Shown here in pieces: positions 25,156-33,995 of a DNA stretch of 64,000 nucleotides. How positions within the stretch are numbered: position 1 is the stretch's first letter; each line of letters opens with the position of its first letter. Under the pieces are notes generated by a model, which worked only from the letters and a program-made list of their open reading frames with translations, ran no database searches and was not told where the DNA came from. The DNA is from Mycobacterium sp. E2733 (GTDB taxonomy: Bacteria; Actinomycetota; Actinomycetes; Mycobacteriales; Mycobacteriaceae), in NCBI RefSeq assembly GCF_001667585.1, contig NZ_LZJZ01000131.1, positions 36,997 through 100,996 on the forward strand. The letters run 5' to 3'. Position numbers and translations under genes: made by a program.

Positions 25156-26382
25156 TCAGCCGGTCACCGTCAGCCAGATAAGCACCACGTTAAGCAGACT
25201 AATCATCACGCCGACGGCCCAGCCGACAACCGTCGTGACGGGATGATTGGTGTCGCTGCCCATCAGGTCCCGGTCGCTGGTCAGCTTTACGAGCGGAAGG
25301 ACCGCAAACGGTATCCCGAACGACAGCACGACCTGAGAGAGCACCAGCGCCCGGGTGGGGTCGAATCCGACCGCGAGGATCACCAGGGCGGGACACACGG
25401 TGACCAAACGGCGCACCAGCATCGGGATCCTGCGGTGCAGCAACCCCTGCATGATCATCGCGCCGGCGTAGGCGCCCACCGACGACGATGCCAGCCCGGA
25501 GGCCAGCAACCCGATCGCGAACAGCACCGCGATGGCCGCGCCCAGCGTGTGGTGAATCGCGGAGTAGGCGCCCTCGATGGACGCGTTGATGTTGCGGTGC
25601 TGCAGGTTGATCGCGGCGACCAGCAGCATCGCGGCGTTCACAGTTCCCGCGACGGCCATCGCCAGGACCACATCCAGCCGGGTGACCCGCAGCAGCAGGC
25701 GTCGCGCGGCGCCCTCAGCCGGATGGCCGTGTCGGTCGAGGACCAGCCCGGAATGCATGTACACGGCGTGCGGCATCACGGTGGCGCCCAGGATGGCGGC
25801 GGCAAGCAGCACGCTTTCGGTGCCCTGGAAGCGCGGCAGCAGCCCGCCCAGCACGGCCCCCGGCGGCGGCGTCTTCACGAAGAAGCTGGCCGCGAAGCCT
25901 ATGGCGATGACGAGCAGCAGTCCGGTGATGACGCGCTCGAAGATGATCTGGCCGCGCCGGTCCTGGATCGCCAGCAGCAGCAGGGACACCATCCCGGTGA
26001 TGACGCCGCCGACCAGCAGCGGCAAATCGAACAGGATCCGCAACGCTATTGCCCCGCCGACGATTTCGGCCATATCGGTTGCGATCGCCACCAGTTCGGC
26101 CTGGACCCAGTAGACCAGCCGGACGGGCCGACTCATTCGCTTGCCGATGGCCGCGGGTAACGAGCGTCCGGTGACCAGTCCGAGCTTGGCCGACAGATAC
26201 TGCACCAGACCGGCCAGCGCGTTGGCCACCACGATGACCCACAGCAGCAGGTAGCCGAACTTCGCGCCGGAGCTGACGTTCGCGGCGACGTTGCCCGGAT
26301 CGACATAGGCGATCGCGGCGACGAAAGCAGGCCCGAGCAGATACCAACTGCTTTTCAGCGAGTCCTGGCTGCTCTGCGTCAA
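25156..26382 (-). CDS. mntH: Nramp-type divalent metal:H+ symporter MntH
   Basis: 408 aa, about 11 membrane helices. Nramp signatures are complete: AIAYVDPGNVAANVSSG (helix 1 metal-binding DPGN) and LGATVMPHAVYMHSGL (helix 6 MPH). It imports Mn2+ and possibly Fe2+ with protons. M. tuberculosis MntH (Rv0924c, 428 aa) is similar and has the same downstream neighbour. ATG 26382 starts MTQSSQDSLKSSWYLLG. The upstream spacer holds a half-site resembling an iron/manganese regulator box. Confidence 0.93.
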   Translation of the reverse strand: MTQSSQDSLKSSWYLLGPAFVAAIAYVDPGNVAANVSSGAKFGYLLLWVIVVANALAGLVQYLSAKLGLVTGRSLPAAIGKRMSRPVRLVYWVQAELVAIATDMAEIVGGAIALRILFDLPLLVGGVITGMVSLLLLAIQDRRGQIIFERVITGLLLVIAIGFAASFFVKTPPPGAVLGGLLPRFQGTESVLLAAAILGATVMPHAVYMHSGLVLDRHGHPAEGAARRLLLRVTRLDVVLAMAVAGTVNAAMLLVAAINLQHRNINASIEGAYSAIHHTLGAAIAVLFAIGLLASGLASSSVGAYAGAMIMQGLLHRRIPMLVRRLVTVCPALVILAVGFDPTRALVLSQVVLSFGIPFAVLPLVKLTSDRDLMGSDTNHPVTTVVGWAVGVMISLLNVVLIWLTVTG

Positions 26383-26418
26383 CGTGGCGCCCTTCGATTC
26401 ACACGACCGAATAAGAAA

Positions 26419-26431
26419 GTGAGGTTAGCCG
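26419..26431. promoter_or_regulatory. Metalloregulator-like half-site upstream of mntH
   Basis: Bases 26419-26431 read GTGAGGTTAGCCG. The reverse complement contains GGCTAACCTCA, matching ten of eleven positions of one arm of the IdeR-type box (GGCTAACCTAA). The other arm is poorly conserved. It lies about 37-49 bp before the mntH start, a sensible operator position. It could serve an MntR/IdeR-type repressor. Confidence 0.3.
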
Positions 26432-26508
26432 AAGACTCGCGGGGGACCCGGAGGCCACCCCACCATTCGGTGGTCAATGGCGCCGGCGCTTCATGCCGCG
26501 CCCGCTGC

Positions 26509-27585
26509 TCAGTCCGGCAGGTAAAGGCCCTTGCCGGTGATCAGGGGCAGGTCCAGCGTCGTCACTATCCCCGGCGGGGCAGCCACCACCGCGGGGATCG
26601 CGTTGACCACCCGCATCGCGGTGGCGACCAGCCCGGCGTGGTTGTGGTCGCCCTTGCGGCTGCTCAGGCAGACATCCATCGCGTAGGAAGGTTCTCCGGT
26701 GATCTCGATGCGGTAGGACCCGCCGTGCTGGGCGGGCTGCGGCCAGTCCGGGCACAGGTCCTCGCGCAGCCGGGTGACGTGCTCGAGAACGACGACGGGG
26801 TCGCCGTTGACCATGCCGAACACCTCGAACCGCAGCGCGGCGGCGGTGCCCTTGGGGATGTGCCCGGACGCAATGTCGAAGTCCTCCGGCGCCGGCACGC
26901 GCACGTACTCCTGCGCGACCGAGTCGAGCGAAACGCCCAGGCCGGCCGCCAGTTGCCGGACCACCGATCCCCACGCCAGGCTGAGCACGCCGGGCTGCAG
27001 CAGCATGGGGATGTCATCGAGCGGCTTGCCGAAGCCCATGACGTCGAACATGACCGCGGCGCTGTCATAGGTGGCGTAGTCGACGATCTCCATACAGCGA
27101 ATCTGCTGGATGTTCTGACAGGTGCCGGCCAGCGCCAGCGGCAGCAGGTCGTTGGCGAAGCCGGGATCGATCCCGTTGACATACACGCTCGAATTCCCTT
27201 CGCGCGCAGCGTCTTCGATGGGCTTGATGAGCTCTTCGGGAATCACCTGCCACGGGTACTGCAAGAAGACCGGGCCGCTCCCGACCACATTGATCCCGGC
27301 GGCCAGGACGCGCCGGTAGTCCTCCAGCGCCTCGGGCAATCGGTTGTCGGCGAGCGCGTTGTAGACGGCGCACTGCGGTCCGGTGTCGAGCACAGCGTCC
27401 AGGTCGGTGCTGGCCAGCACGCCGGTCGGATCGGAAAGTCCGGCCAGCTCCGCCGCGTCCTTGCCGGCTTTGGCATCCGAGGACACCCAGACGCCCCTGA
27501 GCTCGAACTCGGAGTTGATGATGAGCGCTCGCAGCGCGTGGACGCCGACATTGCCGGTGCCCAATTGAACGACGGGTATTCCCAT
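26509..27585 (-). CDS. Dihydrodipicolinate reductase-like NAD(P)-binding protein (Rv0926c-like)
   Basis: 358 aa, the length of Rv0926c. It starts with a Rossmann motif, VVQLGTGNVGVHALRALI, and has VYVNGIDPGFANDLLPLALAG, typical of the DapB-like / 2,4-diaminopentanoate dehydrogenase-like group in actinobacteria. The substrate is unknown; the family is wide in mycobacteria and often lies near lipid or sterol genes. 23 bp separate it from the SDR gene upstream, so they form an operon. Confidence 0.82.
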   Translation of the reverse strand: MGIPVVQLGTGNVGVHALRALIINSEFELRGVWVSSDAKAGKDAAELAGLSDPTGVLASTDLDAVLDTGPQCAVYNALADNRLPEALEDYRRVLAAGINVVGSGPVFLQYPWQVIPEELIKPIEDAAREGNSSVYVNGIDPGFANDLLPLALAGTCQNIQQIRCMEIVDYATYDSAAVMFDVMGFGKPLDDIPMLLQPGVLSLAWGSVVRQLAAGLGVSLDSVAQEYVRVPAPEDFDIASGHIPKGTAAALRFEVFGMVNGDPVVVLEHVTRLREDLCPDWPQPAQHGGSYRIEITGEPSYAMDVCLSSRKGDHNHAGLVATAMRVVNAIPAVVAAPPGIVTTLDLPLITGKGLYLPD

Positions 27586-27608
27586 GACGGCTCCTTAGCG
27601 GTCGGGGG

Positions 27609-28400
27609 TCACAGATCCGGGACTGGGATGTCGAGATTGGGGTAGGTGAGGCCGCCGTCGACCTCCAGCGTCTTACCGGTCAGGAAGCTGCCCGCCGGAG
27701 AAGCCAAATAGACTGCGGCGGCGGCGATGTCGACGGGATCACCGAGGCGGCGCATGGGGGTGGCCTGCTCCATCGGCGCGCGCAGCTCGTCGTTGGACGC
27801 GACCACGTCCAGCGCGGAGGTGAGGATCGATCCCGGTGCGATCGCGTTGACCCGGATGCGCGGGCACAGGTCCAGGGCGGTCAACCGGGTGTAGTGGGAC
27901 AGCGCCGCCTTGGCGGTGCCGTAAGCGGCGAAGCCGCGTCCGGCCAGCCGGCCCATGGTGGAGGTGATGTTGATGACGATGCCGCCCCCGGAGTGCTCGA
28001 GCATGAGGGGCACCGCCGCGACGGTCAGCGCGTGGGCGGTGGCGACGTTGAAGGTGAAGGCATCCTTGAGGTCCTTGGTCGAGGTGGTCAGCAGCGTGTT
28101 GGGCATGGTGCCGCCGACGTTGTTGACGACGATGTCTAGTTTCCCGAAGGCCTCGACGGCCTGGCCGGCCAGCTGCGCGGTCACCTCGGGGTGGGCCAGG
28201 TCGGCGGCGACGATGTGCGCCCGCCGACCGGCGGCACGGACCTGTTCGGCGACGCCTTCTAGTTGCGATTCGGTCCGCGAGGCGATCAGGACATCGGCGC
28301 CGGCCTCGGCGAAAGCCAGCGCGATGGCCGCCCCGAGGCCGCGGCCGGCACCGGTGATGACGGCGACTTTGTCGTCGAGACGAAATCTGTCAAGGATCAT
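27609..28400 (-). CDS. Short-chain dehydrogenase/reductase (Rv0927c-like)
   Basis: 263 aa, as in Rv0927c. Classical SDR motifs: AVITGAGRGLGAAIALAFAEAG (TGxxxGxG cofactor site), VNNVGGTMPN (NNxG variant), ITSTMGRLAGRGFAAYGTAKAAL (Ser, YxxxK catalytic residues). The cofactor is probably NAD(H) or NADP(H); the substrate is unknown. First gene of an operon with the dihydrodipicolinate reductase-like gene. It diverges from the phosphate transport genes across 281 bp. Confidence 0.87.
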   Translation of the reverse strand: MILDRFRLDDKVAVITGAGRGLGAAIALAFAEAGADVLIASRTESQLEGVAEQVRAAGRRAHIVAADLAHPEVTAQLAGQAVEAFGKLDIVVNNVGGTMPNTLLTTSTKDLKDAFTFNVATAHALTVAAVPLMLEHSGGGIVINITSTMGRLAGRGFAAYGTAKAALSHYTRLTALDLCPRIRVNAIAPGSILTSALDVVASNDELRAPMEQATPMRRLGDPVDIAAAAVYLASPAGSFLTGKTLEVDGGLTYPNLDIPVPDL

Positions 28401-28681
28401 TGCGGCCTCTCTTCGCCCAAGTTGTCAGCCGACACGGTAGCAAGCCCCGCCGTCTCGGATGCGGCATTTCTGGAACAGGTTCTACTTTTGCATATGGAGG
28501 GAGCGATGTAACGCCCCGCGCCCACTCCCGGTTCACCGCCGGAACCGGCCGGCCTCGCCGCGTTTCGCGTCCACTGCGAGAACATCCGCCCGGCGCTAGC
28601 CTTAGTGCTGACCGTTTGGTCGGCGCGCAGCGGCTATTGAATGGTGGCGATGATGCTCGACCTTTCCCGATGGGAATCGTA

Positions 28682-29794
28682 TTGGGGCTGAATCGATTTC
28701 GCGCCGCAATAGGTGTGCTGACCGTTGCCGTCCTGGCGCTGCCGGGTTGCGGAACCAACGAAAACGGGGCGGGGGCGAATGCGGGGCCGGGCACGTCTTC
28801 CGGCAAGCTGAGCTGTGGCGGGAAGAAGTCGCTGAAGGCCAGCGGGTCGACCGCCCAGGCCAATGCGATGACCCGATTCGTCAGGGCGTTCGAACAGGCC
28901 TGTCCCGGCCAAACGCTGAACTACACGCCCAACGGCTCCGGCGCGGGGATTGGCGAATTCACGGCGAATCAAACGGATTTCACCGGGTCGGACTCGCCGC
29001 TGGCTCCCATCGAATACTTCGCGGCGCGGCAACGCTGCGGTTCGCCGGCGTGGAATTTGCCGGTGGTGTTCGGGCCGATCGCGATCACCTACAACGTCAC
29101 GGGTGTGACTTCGCTGAATCTGGACGGCCCGACGGCCGCCAAGATATTCAAGGGCGCCATCACGGCCTGGAACGATCCCGCCATTGCCGCGCTTAACCCG
29201 GGCATCGCGTTGCCCACCGAGCCGATTCGGGTGATCTTTCGCAACGACCAGTCCGGTACGACAGACAATTTCCAGAAATACCTGGACTCCGCCGCCAACG
29301 GCGCCTGGGACAAGGGCATCGGAAAGACATTCAACGGCGGTGTCGGCGAGGGGGCCAAGGGCAATGACGGCACGTCAGCGGCGGTCAGGGCCACCGAGGG
29401 GGCGATCTCCTACAACGAGTGGGCGTTCGCCCAGGCGCAACAACTCAACATGGCCAAGATCGTCACGTCGGCCGGCCCGGACGCCGTGGCGATCAGCGGC
29501 GCCTCGGTCGGCAAGACGATCGCCGGTGCTGACTTCACCGAGGAGGGCAACGACTTGGTCGTCGACACATTCTCCTTCTACAAGCCGACCCGGCCGGGCT
29601 CCTACCCGATCGTGCTCGCAACCTATGAGATCGTCTGCTCGAAGTATCCGGATCCCCAGGTCGCGGCTGCCGTGAAGGCTTTCCTGCAGAGCGCCGTGGG
29701 CGCGGGACAGAACGGCTTGGCGGACAACGGCTACATCCCCGTTCCGGAGTCCTTCAAGTCCCGGTTGTCGGCAGCGATCGACGCCATTTCGTGA
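28682..29794 (+). CDS. pstS: Phosphate-binding lipoprotein PstS (first copy)
   Basis: 370 aa from TTG 28682, the same length as the second copy and as M. tuberculosis PstS3. GGGAA lies 5 bases before the TTG. An in-frame ATG at 28670 (MGIVLGLNRF) is the alternative. The lipobox LALPGC marks lipidation. Phosphate-binding loops are visible: KASGSTAQANAMTRFV near residue 46, GSGAGIGEF, FTGSDSPL, and RNDQSGTTDNFQKYL. It captures inorganic phosphate outside the membrane and passes it to PstC/PstA. The gene is followed by a paralogue at 29977. Confidence 0.9.
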   Translation: MGLNRFRAAIGVLTVAVLALPGCGTNENGAGANAGPGTSSGKLSCGGKKSLKASGSTAQANAMTRFVRAFEQACPGQTLNYTPNGSGAGIGEFTANQTDFTGSDSPLAPIEYFAARQRCGSPAWNLPVVFGPIAITYNVTGVTSLNLDGPTAAKIFKGAITAWNDPAIAALNPGIALPTEPIRVIFRNDQSGTTDNFQKYLDSAANGAWDKGIGKTFNGGVGEGAKGNDGTSAAVRATEGAISYNEWAFAQAQQLNMAKIVTSAGPDAVAISGASVGKTIAGADFTEEGNDLVVDTFSFYKPTRPGSYPIVLATYEIVCSKYPDPQVAAAVKAFLQSAVGAGQNGLADNGYIPVPESFKSRLSAAIDAIS

Positions 29795-29976
29795 GCTCCC
29801 CGCACCCGCATGCGGCGGCCCCGCAAGCCGTCTTGGCCAGCGACAATCGGCCGACGGCAATTTGCCCAACGTTAACCTTCTTGCTGTTAGCTTCGTTGCT
29901 GCGAGAGACGCTGGTCGCCGGGCAGCGGCTGGAAGAACGTCGGCAATCCTGTTCACCCCTACCGTTAGGAAGTGAC

Positions 29977-31089
29977 TTGAAACTCAACCGATTCGGCGCC
30001 GCGCTGAGCGTCGTGACCGCTGGTGCGCTGGCGTTGTCGGGGTGCGGAAGTGACAACAACGCCAGCGGCGGAAGCGCCACGAGCGCGTCGTCGTCGGGCA
30101 AGGTCGCCTGTGGCGGGAAGAAGACCTTGAAGGCCAGCGGGTCGACCGCCCAGGCCAACGCGATGACGCGCTTCGTCAACGCCTTCGAACAAGCCTGCTC
30201 CGGCCAGACGTTGAATTACACCGCCAATGGCTCGGGTGCGGGAATCAGTGAATTCAACGGCAACCAAACCGATTTCGGCGGATCGGACTCGCCACTTGCC
30301 GCCAAGGAATACGCGGCGGCGCAGCAGCGTTGCGGCTCACCCGCATGGAATCTGCCGGTGGTGTTCGGTCCGATCGCCATCACCTACAACGTCAAGGGCC
30401 TGAGTTCCCTGAGCCTCGACGGCCCGACGGCGGCGAAGATCTTCAACGGCGCCATCACGACCTGGAATGACCCGGCCATTGCGGCGCTGAACTCCGGCGT
30501 GACGTTGCCCGCCGAGCCGATTCACGTAGTCTTCCGCAACGACGAATCCGGAACCACGGACAACTTCCAGAAATACCTCGACGCCGCCTCCAACGGCGCG
30601 TGGGGCAAGGGCTCCGGAAAGACGTTCAAGGGCGGCGTCGGTGAGGGGGCCAAGGGCAACGACGGGACCTCGGCGGCGATCAAGGCCACCGAGGGATCCA
30701 TCACCTACAACGAATGGTCGTTCGCTCAGGCGCAGAAACTGGACATGGCCAAGGTCGTCACGTCTGCCGGTCCCGACGCGGTGGCGATCAGCGCCGACTC
30801 GGTCGGCAGGACAATTTCCGGGGCCAAAATCAGCGGGCAGGGCAACGACCTGGTGCTCGACACGCTCTCCTTCTACAAGCCGACCCAGCCCGGGTCCTAC
30901 CCGATCGTGCTGGCGACATACGAGATCGTCTGCTCGAAGTATCCCGATTCGCAGGTCGGCACCGCGGTGAAGGCGTTCCTGCAAAGTACGATCGGTGCGG
31001 GGCAGAGTGGCCTGGCCGACAATGGGTACATCCCCATCCCGGATTCGTTCAAGTCCAGACTGTCGGCTTCGATCAACGCCATCACGTGA
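29977..31089 (+). CDS. pstS: Phosphate-binding lipoprotein PstS (second copy)
   Basis: 370 aa from TTG 29977, which has AGGAAG four bases upstream; the start LKLNRFGAA equals the MKLNRFGAA start recalled for M. tuberculosis PstS3 (Rv0928). Lipobox LALSGC. The same phosphate-binding loops are present as in the first copy: KASGSTAQANAMTRFV, FGGSDSPL, RNDESGTTDNFQKYL. The two proteins are near-identical in the core and differ mostly in the linker after the lipidated Cys. 182 bp separate the copies, so the second may have its own promoter. Confidence 0.92.
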   Translation: MKLNRFGAALSVVTAGALALSGCGSDNNASGGSATSASSSGKVACGGKKTLKASGSTAQANAMTRFVNAFEQACSGQTLNYTANGSGAGISEFNGNQTDFGGSDSPLAAKEYAAAQQRCGSPAWNLPVVFGPIAITYNVKGLSSLSLDGPTAAKIFNGAITTWNDPAIAALNSGVTLPAEPIHVVFRNDESGTTDNFQKYLDAASNGAWGKGSGKTFKGGVGEGAKGNDGTSAAIKATEGSITYNEWSFAQAQKLDMAKVVTSAGPDAVAISADSVGRTISGAKISGQGNDLVLDTLSFYKPTQPGSYPIVLATYEIVCSKYPDSQVGTAVKAFLQSTIGAGQSGLADNGYIPIPDSFKSRLSASINAIT

Positions 31090-31101
31090 TTTGAGGTGGT
31101 C

Positions 31102-32094
31102 GTGACCCGAGGAGCGGTAGCCAGCCCGTCGACTCCCAAGAAACCTGAGCTCAAGTCGCTGGGTACGCCGTCAGGTCGGCGGGGAGACCGGCTGTTCAGG
31201 CTGACGGCTGCCGCTGCCGGGTCGACGATCGTGGTCGCAATCCTGCTGATCGCGCTGTTCCTGCTGATTCGTGCCGTTCCGTCGCTACGGGTCAACCACG
31301 CGAACTTCTTCACCAGCGCCCAATTCAGCACCACCGACCCGGGGAAGCTGGCGTTCGGCATCCGCGACCTGTTGATGGTGACCGTCCTGAGCTCGCTCAC
31401 CGCCCTGGTGGTTGCGGTGCCGGTCGCGGTCGGGATCGCGGTGTTTCTCACCCAGTACGCGCCCAAGCGGCTGGCCCGCCCGTTCGGGGCGATCGTGGAC
31501 CTGCTGGCCGCGGTGCCCTCGATCATCTTCGGATTGTGGGGCATCTTCGTGCTGGCGCCCAACATCGAGCCCATCGCGGCGTTCCTCAACCGCAACCTGG
31601 GCTGGTTCTTCCTGTTCAAGCAGGGCAACGTCTCACTGGCCGGCGGCGGCACCATCTTCACCGCGGGCATCGTGCTTTCGGCGATGATCCTGCCGATCAT
31701 CACGTCTGTCTCGCGTGAGGTGTTCCGGCAGACCCCGCATATCCAGATGGAAGCGGCGCAAGCGCTGGGCGCCACCAAATGGGAGGTGGTGCGGATGACC
31801 GTGCTGCCGTTCGGTCGCAGCGGTGTCATCGCGGCGTCGATGCTGGGGCTGGGCCGCGCGCTCGGTGAGACGGTGGCGGTGCTGATCATTCTGCGCTCCG
31901 CCGCGCGCCCCGGGAATTGGTCGCTGTTCGACGGCGGGTACACCTTCGCCTCGAAGATCGCCTCCGCGGCAGCCGAATTCAGCGCACCGTTGCCCACCGG
32001 GGCCTACATCGCCGCGGGCTTCGCGTTGTTCGTCTTGACGTTCGTCGTCAACGCGCTGGCCCGCGCCATCGCCGGCGGGAAGGTCAACGGATGA
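31102..32094 (+). CDS. pstC: Phosphate ABC transporter permease PstC
   Basis: 330 aa from GTG 31102, which is 5 bases after a GAGG site; a GTG at 31096 is an alternative. Six or so membrane helices. The permease EAA loop reads QMEAAQALGATKWEVVRMTVLPFGRSGV, and FGLWGIFVLAP and GRALGETVAVLIIL are typical of PstC. The protein forms the inner-membrane channel with PstA. It closely resembles M. tuberculosis PstC2 (Rv0929). It begins 12 bp after pstS, and its stop overlaps the pstA start. Confidence 0.92.
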   Translation: MTRGAVASPSTPKKPELKSLGTPSGRRGDRLFRLTAAAAGSTIVVAILLIALFLLIRAVPSLRVNHANFFTSAQFSTTDPGKLAFGIRDLLMVTVLSSLTALVVAVPVAVGIAVFLTQYAPKRLARPFGAIVDLLAAVPSIIFGLWGIFVLAPNIEPIAAFLNRNLGWFFLFKQGNVSLAGGGTIFTAGIVLSAMILPIITSVSREVFRQTPHIQMEAAQALGATKWEVVRMTVLPFGRSGVIAASMLGLGRALGETVAVLIILRSAARPGNWSLFDGGYTFASKIASAAAEFSAPLPTGAYIAAGFALFVLTFVVNALARAIAGGKVNG

Positions 32095-32993
32095 CGGCAA
32101 ACGTGTTCGACCGGCCGGTCAAAACCCAGGCGTTCCGGCCCGTCAGCGTCCGGCGCCGGCTCACGAACAGCGCGGCGACGATATTCTTCGTCGCCTCGTT
32201 CCTCGTCGCGCTGGTGCCGCTGGTCTGGGTGCTGTCGGTCGTGGTGGCCCGGGGTTGGTACGCGGTCACCCGATCGACGTGGTGGACCCACTCGCTGCGC
32301 GGGATTCTGCCGGAGCAGTTCGCCGGTGGCGTTTATCACGCGCTGTACGGAACCGTGGTGCAGGCCGGGGTGGCCGCGCTGTTGTCCGTGCCGCTCGGCC
32401 TGATGACCGCGGTCTTCCTGGTGGAATACGGTTCCGGTCGGCTGGTGCGCCTCACGACGTTCATGGTCGACGTGCTCGCGGGGGTGCCCTCCATCGTGGC
32501 GGCGCTGTTCATCTTCAGCCTCTGGATCGCCACCCTGGGCTTCCAGCAGAGTTCGTTCGCCGTATCGCTGGCGCTGGTCCTGCTGATGCTGCCCGTGGTG
32601 GTGCGGTCCGCCGAGGAGATGCTGAGGTTGGTCCCCGACGACCTGCGCGAGGCCAGCTACGCGCTCGGTGTTCCCAAATGGAAGACCATTACGCGGATCG
32701 TGTTCCCGATCGCGATGCCGGGCATCGTCTCCGGCATCCTGTTGTCGGTAGCGCGGGTGATCGGCGAAACCGCTCCGGTGCTGGTGCTGGTCGGCTACAG
32801 CCGGTCGATCAATACCGACATCTTCCACGGCAACATGGCCTCGTTGCCGCTGCTGATCTACACCGAACTCACCAATCCCGAGCACGCCGGTTTCCTGCGC
32901 ATCTGGGGTGCGGCGCTGAGCCTGATCATCATCGTCGCCGTGATCAACCTGATCGCGGCGGCGACGCGGTTCCTGGCGACCCGGCGGCGCTGA
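32091..32993 (+). CDS. pstA: Phosphate ABC transporter permease PstA
   Basis: 300 aa from ATG 32091 in an ATGA overlap with the pstC stop. Membrane permease with the EAA loop LREASYALGVPKWKTITRIVFPIAMPGI and RVIGETAPVLVLVGY. Corresponds to PstA1 (Rv0930, 308 aa). No pstB ATPase gene follows: the next gene is ku on the opposite strand, its stop 18 bp away. The ATPase must be supplied from elsewhere. Confidence 0.92.
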   Translation: MTANVFDRPVKTQAFRPVSVRRRLTNSAATIFFVASFLVALVPLVWVLSVVVARGWYAVTRSTWWTHSLRGILPEQFAGGVYHALYGTVVQAGVAALLSVPLGLMTAVFLVEYGSGRLVRLTTFMVDVLAGVPSIVAALFIFSLWIATLGFQQSSFAVSLALVLLMLPVVVRSAEEMLRLVPDDLREASYALGVPKWKTITRIVFPIAMPGIVSGILLSVARVIGETAPVLVLVGYSRSINTDIFHGNMASLPLLIYTELTNPEHAGFLRIWGAALSLIIIVAVINLIAAATRFLATRRR

Positions 32994-33011
32994 GTACGCG
33001 GCGATTCCGCG

Positions 33012-33905
33012 TCAGGATTTCGACGCGGCCTTCTTGGCGGGTGCCTTCTTCGCCGGTGCCTTCTTCGCGGCGGTTTTCTTGGCCGGTGCCTTCTTGGCGG
33101 GGGCCTTGCCGTTACCGGAGCGCGCCTTCACGCTGGCCTCCAGCTTGGCCAACAGGTCGGAGACGTCCTCGGTCTCGTCGAGTTCCTTGGGCTGCTCCTC
33201 GGTGGTAAAGGCTTCGCCGCCTTCGAGTTTCGCGTCGATCAGCTCCTGCAGTTGCTCCTGGTAGGTGTCGTGGTAGCGGTCGGGGTTGAAGTCTTCGGCC
33301 ATCGACTCCACCACCTGACCGGCCATCTTGAGCTCCGCGGGCTTGATCTCGACCTCCTTGTCGAGCACCGGAAAGTCGGGGTCGCGAATTTCGTCGGGCC
33401 ACAGCAGGGTGTGCACCATCATCACGTCGCGTTTGCCGAAGTCCTTGACGCGCAACGCTGCCAGCCGCGTCTTGTTCCGTAGCGTGAAGTGCACGATCGC
33501 CATGCGGTCGGTCTCGGCGAGCGTCTTCGCCAGCAGCACATAGGATTTCGATGACTTGGAGTCCGGCTCGAGGAAGTAGCTCCGGTCGAACAGCATCGGG
33601 TCGACCTCTTCGGCGGGAACGAACTCGAGCACTTCGATTTCGCGGCTGCGTTCTTCGGGCAGGGTGGAGATGTCGTCGTCGGTGATGATGACCATCTGCC
33701 CGTCGTCGGATTCGAACGCCCGGGCGATGTCACGGTATTCGACGACCTCGCCGTCCACCTCGCACACGCGTTGGTATCGGATGCGGCCGTTGTCCTTGGC
33801 GTGCACCTGATGGAACTTGATGTCGTGGTCCTGGGTGGCGCTGTACACCTTGACCGGGACGTTGACCAGCCCGAACGCGATCGAGCCCTTCCAGATGGAG
33901 CGCAT
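33012..33905 (-). CDS. mku: DNA end-binding protein Ku
   Basis: 297 aa from ATG 33905 (MRSIWKGSIAFGLVNVPVKV), equal to the conserved Ku start; an extension to 33923 is not needed. The Ku core is complete: GRIRYQRVCEVDGEVV, DDDISTLPEERSREIEVLEF, KSSKSYVLLAKTLAETDRMA and HTLLWPDEIRDPDFPVLD. It forms a homodimeric ring on broken DNA ends and recruits LigD in non-homologous end joining. After residue 262 a Lys/Ala/Pro tail of repeated APAKK units follows, absent from M. tuberculosis Ku as I recall it but similar to that of M. smegmatis. ligD is 5 kb away rather than adjacent. Confidence 0.95.
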   Translation of the reverse strand: MRSIWKGSIAFGLVNVPVKVYSATQDHDIKFHQVHAKDNGRIRYQRVCEVDGEVVEYRDIARAFESDDGQMVIITDDDISTLPEERSREIEVLEFVPAEEVDPMLFDRSYFLEPDSKSSKSYVLLAKTLAETDRMAIVHFTLRNKTRLAALRVKDFGKRDVMMVHTLLWPDEIRDPDFPVLDKEVEIKPAELKMAGQVVESMAEDFNPDRYHDTYQEQLQELIDAKLEGGEAFTTEEQPKELDETEDVSDLLAKLEASVKARSGNGKAPAKKAPAKKTAAKKAPAKKAPAKKAASKS

Positions 33906-33995
33906 GTAAGTCAGTATGCCCATACTGTTCGCCGGCTAACAGGACGCCGGGCCGTCGCGCCGCAGCTCGTGACCGCATCGAGGCCCGCCGGGAAG

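Noticed and set aside
29871..29892. Phosphate regulator box (GTTAACC and GTTAGCT) before the second pstS
   Set aside because: The two motifs are 15 bp apart and do not fit the direct-repeat spacing expected for RegX3/PhoB-type sites; too weak to list.
30897..31997. 366-codon minus-strand open frame over pstS and pstC
   Set aside because: Ser/Arg/Thr-biased shadow, while the plus strand encodes conserved Pst proteins.
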